A stretch of 33,798 nucleotides of DNA from the NCBI GenBank assembly GCA_020718275.1, contig DYSI01000022.1:1-33798 (forward strand), read 5' to 3'. Origin of the DNA: Draconibacterium orientale. Lineage in GTDB: Bacteria; Bacteroidota; Bacteroidia; Bacteroidales; UBA1556. The position numbers and the translations under genes were made by a program. Positions 1 through 9,038 of the stretch are shown here, in pieces (position 1 is the stretch's first letter; each line of letters opens with the position of its first letter). Below the pieces are notes generated by a model. That model made no database searches. It saw only the letters and a program-made list of their open reading frames with translations, and was not told the origin of the DNA.

Positions 1-39
1 TTCAATTTTAATGACTTTTGCAGGAATACTTAAACACAT
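1..39 (-). CDS. hypC: HypC/HupF-family hydrogenase maturation chaperone, N-terminus only (truncated at window edge)
   Basis: Reverse complement of 1..39 reads ATGTGTTTAAGTATTCCTGCAAAAGTCATTAAAATTGAA = MCLSIPAKVIKIE, the HypC N-terminal signature (MCLxIPxKV with essential Cys2). Lies 4 nt downstream of hypF on the same strand. Confidence 0.8.
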   Translation of the reverse strand, partial: MCLSIPAKVIKIE

Positions 40-43
40 AACT

Positions 44-2332
44 TTATATTTTTTTTAGATACATTCTACTTGCTGCAATTCCAAGCTGACCCAGCGCAAT
101 GCCGCCATCGTTTGCGGGTACTTTTTGGTGAACAAAGACTTCAAATCCAAGAGATTCTAACCGTTTTATTAAGCCTTCGCTGAGGTATACATTTTGAAAA
201 CTGCCACCAGATAAAACCACTTTACGAATTTTAGTTTGTAAAAACATTGCATGACAGACCTCGGTAGCAGCCTCAATCACGGTATTATGAAATTTAGCAG
301 CGATGGAGGTAATCGGCTGTTTATGAATAATATCTTCAACCAAGGCTCTCAAACAAAGTCGAAAATCAACTCCCTGTGCATCGATGTTATAGGGATAATA
401 TTTTTCGGTTTTAAAACCGAGGATTGCATCTTCGAGTCGCATAGGCGCTTCGGCATGAAATTGCGCCTGATGACATAAATTTAAAATAGCAGAAACTGCA
501 TCAAAGAGGCGTCCGGCAGATGAACTTAATGGGCTATTTATCTCTTTGTCAATCATATCCATTAGAAAAATAGCTTTTACCGATTCAATTTTTTTATTAA
601 ATGGAATTTTCAAATGTAAAAAATCGCGACCAAAAGTATCGTACAGATACGACACTGCCGTCCGCCATGGCTGGTATGCTACTTGATCGCCTCCTGGCAA
701 TGCTATATTTCTAAAATGCGTAAAGCGTTTGAAATCCACCAAATCACCAAAAAGAAACTCCCCACCCCAGATAGTGCCATCTGTTCCTAATCCAGTACCA
801 TCCATAATTACTGCCATAACTGACTCATTTAAACCATTTTCCATCATACAAGCTGCCATGTGAGCGTGGTGATGTTGGACTTTAATTATGGGTAAGTGGC
901 TGCTGGCAGCATATTGTGAAGAGAGATAATCTGGATGTAAATCACTCACCAAATATTGTGGAATAAACTTATAAAGTCTTTTAAAATTTTCAATACTTTG
1001 TTCAAAGAATTCAAAGGTTTCTGCATTTTTCAAATCCCCAATATGCTGCGACAAAATAGCTTGGTGGGTTCGTCCAAGGCAAAAAGTATTTACTAATTCG
1101 GCACCAAGCGCCAAAAAACCATCCACAGAAATCGGTAACCTAATTGGGGAAGGAACAAATCCCCGTGAGCGTCGAATTAAACTAAATTTATCGTTAATCA
1201 TCACACCAACCGAATCATCAACTCGATTATAAATGCTACGATTGTATGAAACAATTGCTTTAATTTTACTTTGAAAAGCCGTGAGAATACTTGTTTCATC
1301 TATAATAGTTGGTTCCCCAGCAAGATTTGCAGAGGTAAAAACAAGCGAATCCAATTTACAATTTTCAAAAAGCAAATAATGAAAAGGCATATATGGCAAA
1401 ATAGCCCCTAGGCGATGAAGGCCACGATTGATGCTGAATGGCAAATCCTTATACATATTTAACAAAATGATGGATTTACGCCACGACCGAAGTGCCAAAA
1501 TTTCGTTATTCGACAGGGTGGCATATTGCGAAATCGTCTCTAAATTCCTAAACATAACAGCCATCGGCTTACCATCGCGATGCTTTATAGATCGCAAATT
1601 AGCCACTGCCCCCTCGGAATTAGCATCACAAATCAGATGATAGCCTCCCATGCCTTTAATTGCAATAGTTTCTCCCTCTTCGAGCCAAGCCGCTGCTTTC
1701 TGTAAAATTTGTGTAATTTCTCTTGAAATGATACTTTCAGATTCAATTAAATACACTGGCCCACAATGAGAACAAGCAATCGGCTGGGCATGAAATCGAC
1801 GATCCTTTATATCCTCATATTCACGCTTACATTCTACGCACATTGGAAATACCGACATGGTGGTATTAGTCCGATCATAAGGTAAAGCTTTGATAATACT
1901 AAAACGAGGTCCGCAATGAGTACAATTTGTTAATGGATAATTGAGTCGATTGGATTGGCTTTTAATATCCTCCAAACAGTCATCACAAACGGCAATATCT
2001 GGACTTATTTCTGTAATTTCATCCGTAATTGGATTATTGTAGCTTTTAACAATCGTGAAGTCCTGAAAAATCAGTGGTGATATTTTCTTAAATTCTATTT
2101 TTTCGATTGATGAAGCTGTGGGAGCCTTGGTTTGAATAGCCGATATGAATTGGTAAATCCCATTTTCGGTGGTATTCAATTGAATTATTACTCCATCATT
2201 GCGATTATCAACGGTACCTAGACATTGGAATTGAGTGGCTAAACGTACTATAAATGGGCGGAATCCAACCCCTTGCACTAATCCAATCACTCGAATTTGA
2301 TATGTAGAAAATTCTTGATTCATCTTGGGCAA
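44..2332 (-). CDS. hypF: Carbamoyltransferase HypF ([NiFe] hydrogenase maturation); start may be the internal Met at 2323
   Basis: N-terminal acylphosphatase motif (VIGLVQGVGFRPFI), two CxxC...CxxC zinc-finger-like blocks (CDDC..CTHC, CVEC..CSHC), VQHHHAHMAACM motif, C-terminal VVLSGGSFQN. Confidence 0.95.
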   Translation of the reverse strand: MPKMNQEFSTYQIRVIGLVQGVGFRPFIVRLATQFQCLGTVDNRNDGVIIQLNTTENGIYQFISAIQTKAPTASSIEKIEFKKISPLIFQDFTIVKSYNNPITDEITEISPDIAVCDDCLEDIKSQSNRLNYPLTNCTHCGPRFSIIKALPYDRTNTTMSVFPMCVECKREYEDIKDRRFHAQPIACSHCGPVYLIESESIISREITQILQKAAAWLEEGETIAIKGMGGYHLICDANSEGAVANLRSIKHRDGKPMAVMFRNLETISQYATLSNNEILALRSWRKSIILLNMYKDLPFSINRGLHRLGAILPYMPFHYLLFENCKLDSLVFTSANLAGEPTIIDETSILTAFQSKIKAIVSYNRSIYNRVDDSVGVMINDKFSLIRRSRGFVPSPIRLPISVDGFLALGAELVNTFCLGRTHQAILSQHIGDLKNAETFEFFEQSIENFKRLYKFIPQYLVSDLHPDYLSSQYAASSHLPIIKVQHHHAHMAACMMENGLNESVMAVIMDGTGLGTDGTIWGGEFLFGDLVDFKRFTHFRNIALPGGDQVAYQPWRTAVSYLYDTFGRDFLHLKIPFNKKIESVKAIFLMDMIDKEINSPLSSSAGRLFDAVSAILNLCHQAQFHAEAPMRLEDAILGFKTEKYYPYNIDAQGVDFRLCLRALVEDIIHKQPITSIAAKFHNTVIEAATEVCHAMFLQTKIRKVVLSGGSFQNVYLSEGLIKRLESLGFEVFVHQKVPANDGGIALGQLGIAASRMYLKKI

Positions 2333-2664
2333 AGATAGACTTTGTTAGCTGATTCACGAAAAAGTATAAATCAATTTTTATTCGTATAAGTTGATACTTA
2401 TCACCAAAACAAGGACTATCAAGAATAAAATCTAGGCTTAATTTGTATACGAATTGCAAAAAAATGCATAATGGATTCAACTTAAACCCTACTTATTCAT
2501 TGTTCATATTTCAGATTATAATTCAAAAATATGTTTTGCAGAGTTTCAAAAGCTGTAAATCTCTGCTAAGCAATCCTTTCTTCAGTGCAAGATGAAAAAA
2601 ATACTTGCAAATTTTGGACATTCTGAATTTAGTCAATATTACTTATGAATGAATGAAAATCTCA

Positions 2665-2700
2665 TAAAAAAAAGAAAGTCGCCCGATAGACGACTTTCTC
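2665..2700 (-). terminator. Rho-independent terminator-like hairpin downstream of the 2770-4491 gene
   Basis: GAAAGTCG (2674-2681) / CGACTTTC (2691-2698) stem followed by a U-run on the minus strand. Confidence 0.75.
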
Positions 2701-2769
2701 AATTTGGGAATATATTTCACGCTGTTCTTATCCTGACCTTGCTTCTATTTATAAAGACCCTTTTAAATT

Positions 2770-4491
2770 CTAATTTATTAGAAACCTTGAGATCAAAATT
2801 TGATCATTATTGAAAACTCTAACAAAATACATGCCAGCATTAAAATCATCGGTTGAGATTTGAATAGTTTGGTTGATATTTTGGAAACGTTGAAATAATT
2901 TCCCACTTGCATCGTAAATTTCTATTGTAGCATTTTCTAATTGTGCAAGGTCAATATTTAAATCCTCACCCCTATTTGCTGGATTTGGATAAACACTTGT
3001 TGTCAATGGTATTGAATTAACATGAACGCTAATTAAATCAGATAAAATCACTTTCCCGTCAAAATCTACTTGTTTTAGCTGGTAGAAGTAAATACCATTT
3101 TCTACGGTGGCATCTATAGACTGATAGTTTAATAAGATATTAGATTGTCCATTTCCGTCAACACGCGCAATCAAACCAAATGTTTTTCCATCTTGAGTAC
3201 GAAGAACCTCGAAGTAATCATTGTTGATCTCTGAAGCAGTTGACCAATCAAGAGTAACTTTTTGGTCGATGTAATTTGCGGTAAATGAAATTAGCTGAAC
3301 AGGCAAAGGATTTGAGCCATTCGAGCAAACATCACAAGTGACGGTATTACCTTTGGAACCTCCAGTTGGATCTGTCACGCCATCAGAATTACAAATAGAA
3401 CCGCTACCGTCAATTTCGCCAGACCCTATCACTGAGGAGTCCACGAATAAATTCCCGTTATTAGTGATATCTACCACATTATTAAGATCTCCAACAATGT
3501 GAGTAATCCCATTGTTTTCAATTTCACCCCGATTGATCAAATCTCCTTCTACAACCATATTGCCATTTTGTGTTAGATTCGTAGACCAATCATTGACAAA
3601 ATTTCCAGTAATAGTGAGTGTGCCTGAAGTATTTATATCGTCTTTATTAGTATAATTGCCATCAACATAAGAAGTGCCAGAATTGGTAAAACTACCTTCA
3701 CTGTAAAAATTTTGACACGATAAGTAACCCGTATTTGAAAGCGGACCGCGATTAGTAATATTTCCATCAATAACTAAAGAATCTGTTGAAATTAGTTGAG
3801 CGCCCCAATCATTCATTAAATTGCCTTCAACTACAAAAGTATTATTCACGGTTGCAGTCCCTTGATTTGTCATATTTCCATCGATAAAAAGAGTCCCTGA
3901 AGTAGAAAAAGTACAACTCCAATCATTCAAAAAATTACCCCCTACCTCTATATCCCCAGTACTTGAAAAAGAATTATAGTTATTAAAGTTCCCATTTACG
4001 GTCATGTTGCCCGTGTTAATAAATGTAGCTCCCCAATAATTGCCAAAGCTTGAGGATATATCCATAGCTCCATTGTTGGTAAAGACCCCGTCATAAACCT
4101 CCACGGTCATAGCCTCAATTAGATCATTATTGATGAAAGATATCACGCCATAATCCACAAATAAGGTCTTTACATTTATCTTACCATTATTTACCATATT
4201 AGATCCATCCATTACTTTCAGCGTTTTAGCATTAGCGGTAAGACTGCCTGAACTTTCAATTGTAAAATATCCAAAGACAAGCAAATCACTTATAAATAAC
4301 ACATCATGATTAATAATGACTGTATCGGTGAAACCCCACGTCATTGCAGGAACAGAGGGAGACCAAATTGCGGAAGTTGTAAAATTACCATCAGCGATAG
4401 TTTGATAAACGGTACCTTGAAGGCTATTAGCCGTCAAAACAAAAAAAGATAAGAGTGTGAAAAGTCTGGTTAATTTAGTAGTGTTGAGCAT
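2770..4491 (-). CDS. Secreted protein with repeated beta-strand-like units and T9SS C-terminal sorting domain
   Basis: Signal peptide (LFTLLSFFVLTANSLQG); about 20-22 aa repeats (..GNFLNDW.., ..GNLMNDW.., ..GNFVNDW.., ..GDLINRG..); C-terminal YPNPANRGEDLNIDL...IEIYDASGKLFQ...GMYFVRVFNNDQILISRFLIN is a type A T9SS sorting domain. Confidence 0.85.
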   Translation of the reverse strand: MLNTTKLTRLFTLLSFFVLTANSLQGTVYQTIADGNFTTSAIWSPSVPAMTWGFTDTVIINHDVLFISDLLVFGYFTIESSGSLTANAKTLKVMDGSNMVNNGKINVKTLFVDYGVISFINNDLIEAMTVEVYDGVFTNNGAMDISSSFGNYWGATFINTGNMTVNGNFNNYNSFSSTGDIEVGGNFLNDWSCTFSTSGTLFIDGNMTNQGTATVNNTFVVEGNLMNDWGAQLISTDSLVIDGNITNRGPLSNTGYLSCQNFYSEGSFTNSGTSYVDGNYTNKDDINTSGTLTITGNFVNDWSTNLTQNGNMVVEGDLINRGEIENNGITHIVGDLNNVVDITNNGNLFVDSSVIGSGEIDGSGSICNSDGVTDPTGGSKGNTVTCDVCSNGSNPLPVQLISFTANYIDQKVTLDWSTASEINNDYFEVLRTQDGKTFGLIARVDGNGQSNILLNYQSIDATVENGIYFYQLKQVDFDGKVILSDLISVHVNSIPLTTSVYPNPANRGEDLNIDLAQLENATIEIYDASGKLFQRFQNINQTIQISTDDFNAGMYFVRVFNNDQILISRFLIN

Positions 4492-4621
4492 TATACTGTA
4501 ATAAAGTTAGTAATTTGAACTTAGGTTAGAAAACCGATCAAAGGTTACTTGTAAAAATTATACCAAAAATTACAAAGTACTAATTATCTATATTTTAAAA
4601 TTTATTATATACAAACATAAT

Positions 4622-4651
4622 TCTCATTATGAATTTTTTTTCATAATGAGA
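4622..4651. repeat. Perfect 12-bp inverted repeat with 6-nt T spacer
   Basis: TCTCATTATGAA (4622-4633) - TTTTTT - TTCATAATGAGA (4640-4651). No U-run follows in either orientation. Confidence 0.6.
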
Positions 4652-4750
4652 TAAAATAATGAATCAATGGATCAATCACAAAAGTTGTGGGGGAATAAAA
4701 AAAAGGTGAATTTTGTGATTGATGCCAAGCTTCTGTGTTTTATAAAACAA

Positions 4751-4785
4751 CAAAACCCACCACCAAAAAAGGTGATGGGTTTTTC
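4751..4785 (-). terminator. Terminator-like hairpin downstream of tRNA-Arg
   Basis: AACCCAcCACC / GGTGaTGGGTT stem flanked by A-run and T-run (bidirectional-looking). Confidence 0.7.
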
Positions 4786-4793
4786 ATTCTTAG

Positions 4794-4867
4794 TGATCCG
4801 GGCGGGATTCGAACCCACGGCCCGCAGCTTAGAAGGCTGCTGCTCTATCCAACTGAGCTACCGGACC
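4794..4867 (-). tRNA. tRNA-Arg (anticodon TCT)
   Basis: Minus strand GGTCCGGTAGCTCAGTTGGATAGAGCAGCAGCCTTCTAAGCTGCGGGCCGTGGGTTCGAATCCCGCCCGGATCA; full cloverleaf, acceptor GGTCCGG/CCGGATC, TTCGAAT T-loop, anticodon TCT. Confidence 0.95.
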
Positions 4868-4928
4868 ATCACAAATTAATTCAAACTCCTTGCAGAAGCT
4901 TTGCCTTGATTTGCTGTTTTATGATACA

Positions 4929-4950
4929 AAAAAAGGAGAATATCTCCTTT
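4929..4950 (-). terminator. Terminator-like hairpin downstream of tRNA-Pro
   Basis: AAAGGAGA-ATA-TCTCCTTT stem with adjacent A-run (U-run on minus strand). Confidence 0.6.
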
Positions 4951-4966
4951 CATTGTTTCTACTGTG

Positions 4967-5041
4967 TCGGGGTAGCAGGATTCGAACCTGCGACCCCCTG
5001 CTCCCAAAGCAGGTGCGCTAGCCGGGCTGCGCTATACCCCG
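4967..5041 (-). tRNA. tRNA-Pro (anticodon TGG)
   Basis: Minus strand CGGGGTATAGCGCAGCCCGGCTAGCGCACCTGCTTTGGGAGCAGGGGGTCGCAGGTTCGAATCCTGCTACCCCGA; acceptor CGGGGTA/TACCCCG, anticodon TGG. Confidence 0.95.
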
Positions 5042-5312
5042 TTTTTGCAGGAAACTACTATTTTCCATTGCGGCTGCAAAAATAATTTTTTTTTCTTTGC
5101 TTTCTCATTTTATTTCACTTTTTATTTCTCTGAAACCACTTTTATTTTTTTTGCGTCCTCGATATATTTATATTATATTGATATATAATATTTTACATTT
5201 TATTATTTTCCAGCATTTGCCTTTAATTTTACAACAAAAATCACGATTTTATATCAAATTTAGAAGTACTTTTTAGGTTTTAATATCAAAATAAAGCAAA
5301 AAAACCTATCCT

Positions 5313-7376
5313 TTACTTAAGTTCTAGCTTTTTTGCTATGCCAATACTAAACCATCGACCTGCTTGCTCAACATTGCCATAGTCGAAATATGAAATATTA
5401 AAAACATTACTGAGGTCGACATATAACCTCCATCCCGAAATGGAATAATTAAGGCGAGCATCTACAATAACAAATGGCTGGTATTCTATAGCATACTCCT
5501 TCCCACTTACTACATCATAGTTCAAGTATTGGCCCATCCGTTGATGAAATCGCAAACGCAAATCAATAGTTAATTGCTTAACTATTTGATAATTAGCATG
5601 CAACACCAACTTATTTTTAAGGTAGTCCATGCTATAATGCGATTGAAACATAGCACTTGAAGAGGATTTATTAAGAAAACTCCAGGATAATTCCAGTACA
5701 TTAAAACCTTTTAATACATTGAATTTTGTCCGATTAGTAAATATTACCATTGAAAAATCAATTCCCGTACTAATCACTTTAGTCAAGTTGATTGGTTGCC
5801 ATTTGACTGTGTCACTCAATCTCACCCAATCAATTGTATTATTTGAAACATTATAAAAAGTACTAAATTGACCTTGAAATAATCGTCCGTTAGTAGAAAT
5901 TCCCAACTCAAACGAATTTAAATTCTCAGCTTTTAAATAGATATTTCCAACATTACTAGGCCCCGAATAATACAAATCGGTAAAAGTTGGCAAACGCATT
6001 CCTGTATTAAACCCAGCGTATAAATCAACCTTATTGGATAGCGAATACTTAATATCAAATCCGGGATATATTCCGAATTCAAGAGTAGTTTGGGGAATCA
6101 AATAAATCATCAAGCCTGCGCCTACTTTTAAACGATTCCAAGTCATTTTTTGGTCGAAGGAAAAGGTCGAGTAAAAACGACTATCCGATTTATAATAAAA
6201 GGCCTTAGCATCAATTATTCCATGTATAGTATCAGACTGAGTAAGGCCTAAAACATTGCTAAGAATGTTTTCTGATCGAAAATTGAGAGCAAAACTACTT
6301 TTGCCAAAGCGTGAATTCAACCATACCTTTGAAGTAAATTGTGCTATTTGACTAAGATGATAATTGTGATTGGCATACCAATTAGGGATTTCCACTTGCC
6401 CCTCTCTAAACAACTCAAAACGATCGGCATTTGCTTTATAATGAAACTGATTTATAGTCGAAATACGACCCTTGGTCATAATTGAAAAGGCAGCAAAGGC
6501 ATTTCTAAGTTGTTCAAATTGAATGGGGTATTTAGGGGTATAAAAACTTTGAGCACCAAAAGACTTATCAGAAATGCCAGATTGCCAGTTTATTTCTGTT
6601 TTTGTATATTTCCGCTCACCATAATAAAAGACACCCAAGCGGCGAAAGTCAGTATTAGGTTGGTAAGACCTTGAAGAGCCATAATCAGCAGACCAAAAGT
6701 GGGCTGTCTTTTTTGCTAAATGCGAAAATGAAGCAGTCAATTGCGTTAATCCAAAATCGCCCAAATTTAAGGAGAGATCAATAAATTCGTGAGTAGGTTT
6801 TGGTGTGATTAAATTGATTGAGCCAGCAAACGCATTAGGCCCTAAAACGCGAGAAGCAGAACCAGAAACCACTTCAATACCTGCTATTTGATTGTAAGAA
6901 ACCGGCAAATTAAAACTATGATGACCAGTCTGTGGATCAGAAATATCAAAGCCATTTAATAAAACTTGCACCTGGTCGAAACCAGAGCCTCGAATGGACA
7001 AATCAGTTTGAATATCATTGGAAGCTCGCTGGCGAATATCAATTTGGGGCAGCGCATTGAGTGCGTTTTGCAGTGACTTAACACAGGAAGGTTGAAGATC
7101 AACAGTTTGAATGATGTCTATTGCTCTCACCAAGCCTGAGGCTGTGGTTGGAGTCAGTTCCCCAATTATGTCAACAGTATCCAAATGGCATTCGTCGGGG
7201 AGTGTCCGCGTGGATATGGTTTGAGTAAAACCTTTTGGAATTGACATAGTAATTAATAGGGAAACTACTAAAGATGCAATTCGGATTTGAATCTTTAAAC
7301 TGTTAAAAATCGCATACGATTTTCGTGACCAACGCTTGAAATTATAAACTTTATTTACAGAAAAGCTTTGTTGCAT
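5313..7376 (-). CDS. TonB-dependent outer membrane receptor (BtuB-like plug and barrel)
   Basis: Plug signature LQNALNALPQIDIRQRASNDIQTDLSIRGSGFDQVQVLLNGFDISDPQTGHHSFNLPVS...IEVVSGSASRVLGPNAFAGSINLIT; barrel C-terminus YVDLSNVFNISYFDYGNVEQAGRWFSIGIAKKLELK. Confidence 0.9.
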   Translation of the reverse strand: MQQSFSVNKVYNFKRWSRKSYAIFNSLKIQIRIASLVVSLLITMSIPKGFTQTISTRTLPDECHLDTVDIIGELTPTTASGLVRAIDIIQTVDLQPSCVKSLQNALNALPQIDIRQRASNDIQTDLSIRGSGFDQVQVLLNGFDISDPQTGHHSFNLPVSYNQIAGIEVVSGSASRVLGPNAFAGSINLITPKPTHEFIDLSLNLGDFGLTQLTASFSHLAKKTAHFWSADYGSSRSYQPNTDFRRLGVFYYGERKYTKTEINWQSGISDKSFGAQSFYTPKYPIQFEQLRNAFAAFSIMTKGRISTINQFHYKANADRFELFREGQVEIPNWYANHNYHLSQIAQFTSKVWLNSRFGKSSFALNFRSENILSNVLGLTQSDTIHGIIDAKAFYYKSDSRFYSTFSFDQKMTWNRLKVGAGLMIYLIPQTTLEFGIYPGFDIKYSLSNKVDLYAGFNTGMRLPTFTDLYYSGPSNVGNIYLKAENLNSFELGISTNGRLFQGQFSTFYNVSNNTIDWVRLSDTVKWQPINLTKVISTGIDFSMVIFTNRTKFNVLKGFNVLELSWSFLNKSSSSAMFQSHYSMDYLKNKLVLHANYQIVKQLTIDLRLRFHQRMGQYLNYDVVSGKEYAIEYQPFVIVDARLNYSISGWRLYVDLSNVFNISYFDYGNVEQAGRWFSIGIAKKLELK

Positions 7377-7398
7377 ATTTATCGAATCATTGAGCTGG

Positions 7399-7426
7399 CA
7401 AAGGTAGAAAAAAATAATTGAGTCAA
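7399..7426 (-). promoter_or_regulatory. Candidate Bacteroidota sigma-A promoter for the TonB receptor
   Basis: On the minus strand TTG - N17 - TACCTTTG (matches TTG-N17-23-TAnnTTTG), about 20 nt upstream of the ORF start. Confidence 0.5.
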
Positions 7427-7661
7427 TTGAAAAAAAATAATCTCAAAAACAACATACAACGCATTTAGTAAGCAGATAAATCTATATTTTTACAGCTTAA
7501 TTTTTTAAAATCAACAAAAAAGTTAAGCTAAAGTTAATAAGTGACATATATTACATAAAGTACTTATAATAAACAGTTTAACATTTAAAAAAATTGTTGT
7601 TTTTTTTTATCACTGACCAAAGATGACAGGCAAATAAGTCGTCTAAAACAATACGCAGTTA

Positions 7662-8207
7662 ATGGATCGTACAAAGCAAGTGGATTTACAAAAGATTATT
7701 GAGCAATGTATTGCGCAAGATCGAAAATATCAAAAGCTATTGTACGAGCGATATTTTGGCATTATGATGAAAATCGCCATTCGTTATACTGAGAATTGGG
7801 ATGAAGCAATGGAAGTTGTAAATACTGGATTTCATAAGATATTTACCAAAATTGCAGATTATGAAGGCTTAGGTTCATTTGAAGGTTGGATGAAACGTAT
7901 TGTCATCAATACCTCGTTAGACTATTTGAAAAAATCGCAGTCTAAAAATATTGAATTAGATGATAGAGTGGCCTTTGATAGCAACTATTTCATTGACAAT
8001 GACGCAATTAGTGATTTTTCAGTTGAAGATATTTTAAAAACTGTTCAATCACTGCCGCCAATGACTCGGGCGGTTTTTAACTTATATGTTCTTGAAGGTT
8101 ACAAACATCATGACATATCGGTAGAGTTAGGCATCAGTGAAGGAACTTCGCATTGGCATTTACAAAATGCAAGAAAACTTTTACAAGCCAAATTAAAAAG
8201 ATTCTAA
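7662..8207 (+). CDS. ECF-type RNA polymerase sigma factor (sigma-70 region 2 and 4)
   Basis: YFGIMMKIAIRYTENWDEAMEVVNTGFHKIFTKIADYEGLGSFEGWMKRIVINTSLDYLKK (region 2) and LPPMTRAVFNLYVLEGYKHHDISVELGISEGTSHWHLQNARKLLQAKL (region 4). Confidence 0.93.
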   Translation: MDRTKQVDLQKIIEQCIAQDRKYQKLLYERYFGIMMKIAIRYTENWDEAMEVVNTGFHKIFTKIADYEGLGSFEGWMKRIVINTSLDYLKKSQSKNIELDDRVAFDSNYFIDNDAISDFSVEDILKTVQSLPPMTRAVFNLYVLEGYKHHDISVELGISEGTSHWHLQNARKLLQAKLKRF

Positions 8208-8218
8208 AACAACTATAT

Positions 8219-8974
8219 ATGAATAATTTAAACATCGATCAGATCATTCAGCAAAAGCTCCAGATGCTGAATATTGACTACAAAACTGAATACTGGGATA
8301 AAATGGAGAAAAAACTCGAATCTGGCTCAACAGGTTCCGAGTTGCCTGCTCAAGCTTCAAAAGGAAGTTTCTCGAGCAATATTATGATTGCCTCGGTTGC
8401 AGCCGCGGTTACTGTGCTTACCTTAGTCTATGTTTTCACCAAAGAGGACAAAGTTGAACCTAGGCTATTAGCTAGTAACCAGCCTATTAGCACGGAAAAT
8501 CAACTTGAGCCTAAACAAGTAAGTTCTTACTCGGCTGAAGCCAAACATTTGGACCCCTGTACCGAAATAGCACCTGCCACTGCTGAAACAGAAAAATCCA
8601 TTGCCGCAAATCATCAAAGTAAAACTCATAAATTGGCCAAAAAGAGCAATCAAAATATGCAAACTGTGCCAGTGTTAAGTAAAGAAATACTCGATTCTGA
8701 AAACAATTCAGAATCTATAATCGTAGCGGAATCTTTATCATTAAATCATGAGCCCATTATAGTTGAAGAAGTTAAATCAACTACCACTATTGAACCAGCA
8801 ATTGATACTAATTCAAAAGAAGTGACCAATGAAACGAAGCCTATTGAGAATAATTACAATGAAAATGCGGTTTCTAATAATCAATTGATTCATGTAACGC
8901 CAATTGATAAACCAGTGAAAAGAGTATTTAAAGAACGTCATGGAATACTTTGGCATTTAGGATTTAGAAAATAA
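8219..8974 (+). CDS. Hypothetical single-TM protein, putative anti-sigma partner
   Basis: Better start at 8219 (MNNLNIDQIIQQKLQ) than the ORF-track start at 8153. N-terminal soluble segment, one TM helix (IMIASVAAAVTVLTLVYVF), long low-complexity C-terminal region; 11 nt downstream of the ECF sigma gene. Confidence 0.7.
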   Translation: MNNLNIDQIIQQKLQMLNIDYKTEYWDKMEKKLESGSTGSELPAQASKGSFSSNIMIASVAAAVTVLTLVYVFTKEDKVEPRLLASNQPISTENQLEPKQVSSYSAEAKHLDPCTEIAPATAETEKSIAANHQSKTHKLAKKSNQNMQTVPVLSKEILDSENNSESIIVAESLSLNHEPIIVEEVKSTTTIEPAIDTNSKEVTNETKPIENNYNENAVSNNQLIHVTPIDKPVKRVFKERHGILWHLGFRK

Positions 8975-8983
8975 AAAACTAGA

Positions 8984-9012
8984 AGCTCACTTTCGGTGAG
9001 CTTTTTTTTTAT
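8984..9012 (+). terminator. Rho-independent terminator after the sigma/anti-sigma pair
   Basis: AGCTCAC-TTTCG-GTGAGCT followed by T9. Confidence 0.85.
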
Positions 9013-9038
9013 TTTTACCTTTCCTTAAAGAACAAACA

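Noticed and set aside
2382-2455. Inverted ATTCGTATA ... TATACGAAT upstream of hypF
   Set aside because: Only 9 bp with roughly 55-bp spacing in AT-rich DNA; plausible by chance.
2208-2480. 90-aa minus ORF overlapping the hypF start
   Set aside because: Overlaps hypF in another frame; no domain; sits mostly in AT-rich intergenic sequence.
4667-5085. Plus-strand ORFs 4667-4879 and 4735-5085 (…AGFEPTARSLEGCCSIQLSYRT…, …GVAGFEPATPCSQSRCASRAALYP…)
   Set aside because: Antisense translations of tRNA-Arg and tRNA-Pro; the 'GFEPTA/GFEPATP' strings are the classic tRNA T-arm artefact.
5155-5215. AT-rich tract GATATATTTATATTATATTGATATATAATATTTT
   Set aside because: Low-complexity intergenic AT sequence common in this genome; no convincing conserved structure or origin-type repeat array.
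5313-7661. Cobalamin riboswitch upstream of the BtuB-like receptor
   Set aside because: Looked at 7377-7661 for a B12-box-like GCCACTG motif and associated structure; none seen, so no substrate is claimed for this receptor.
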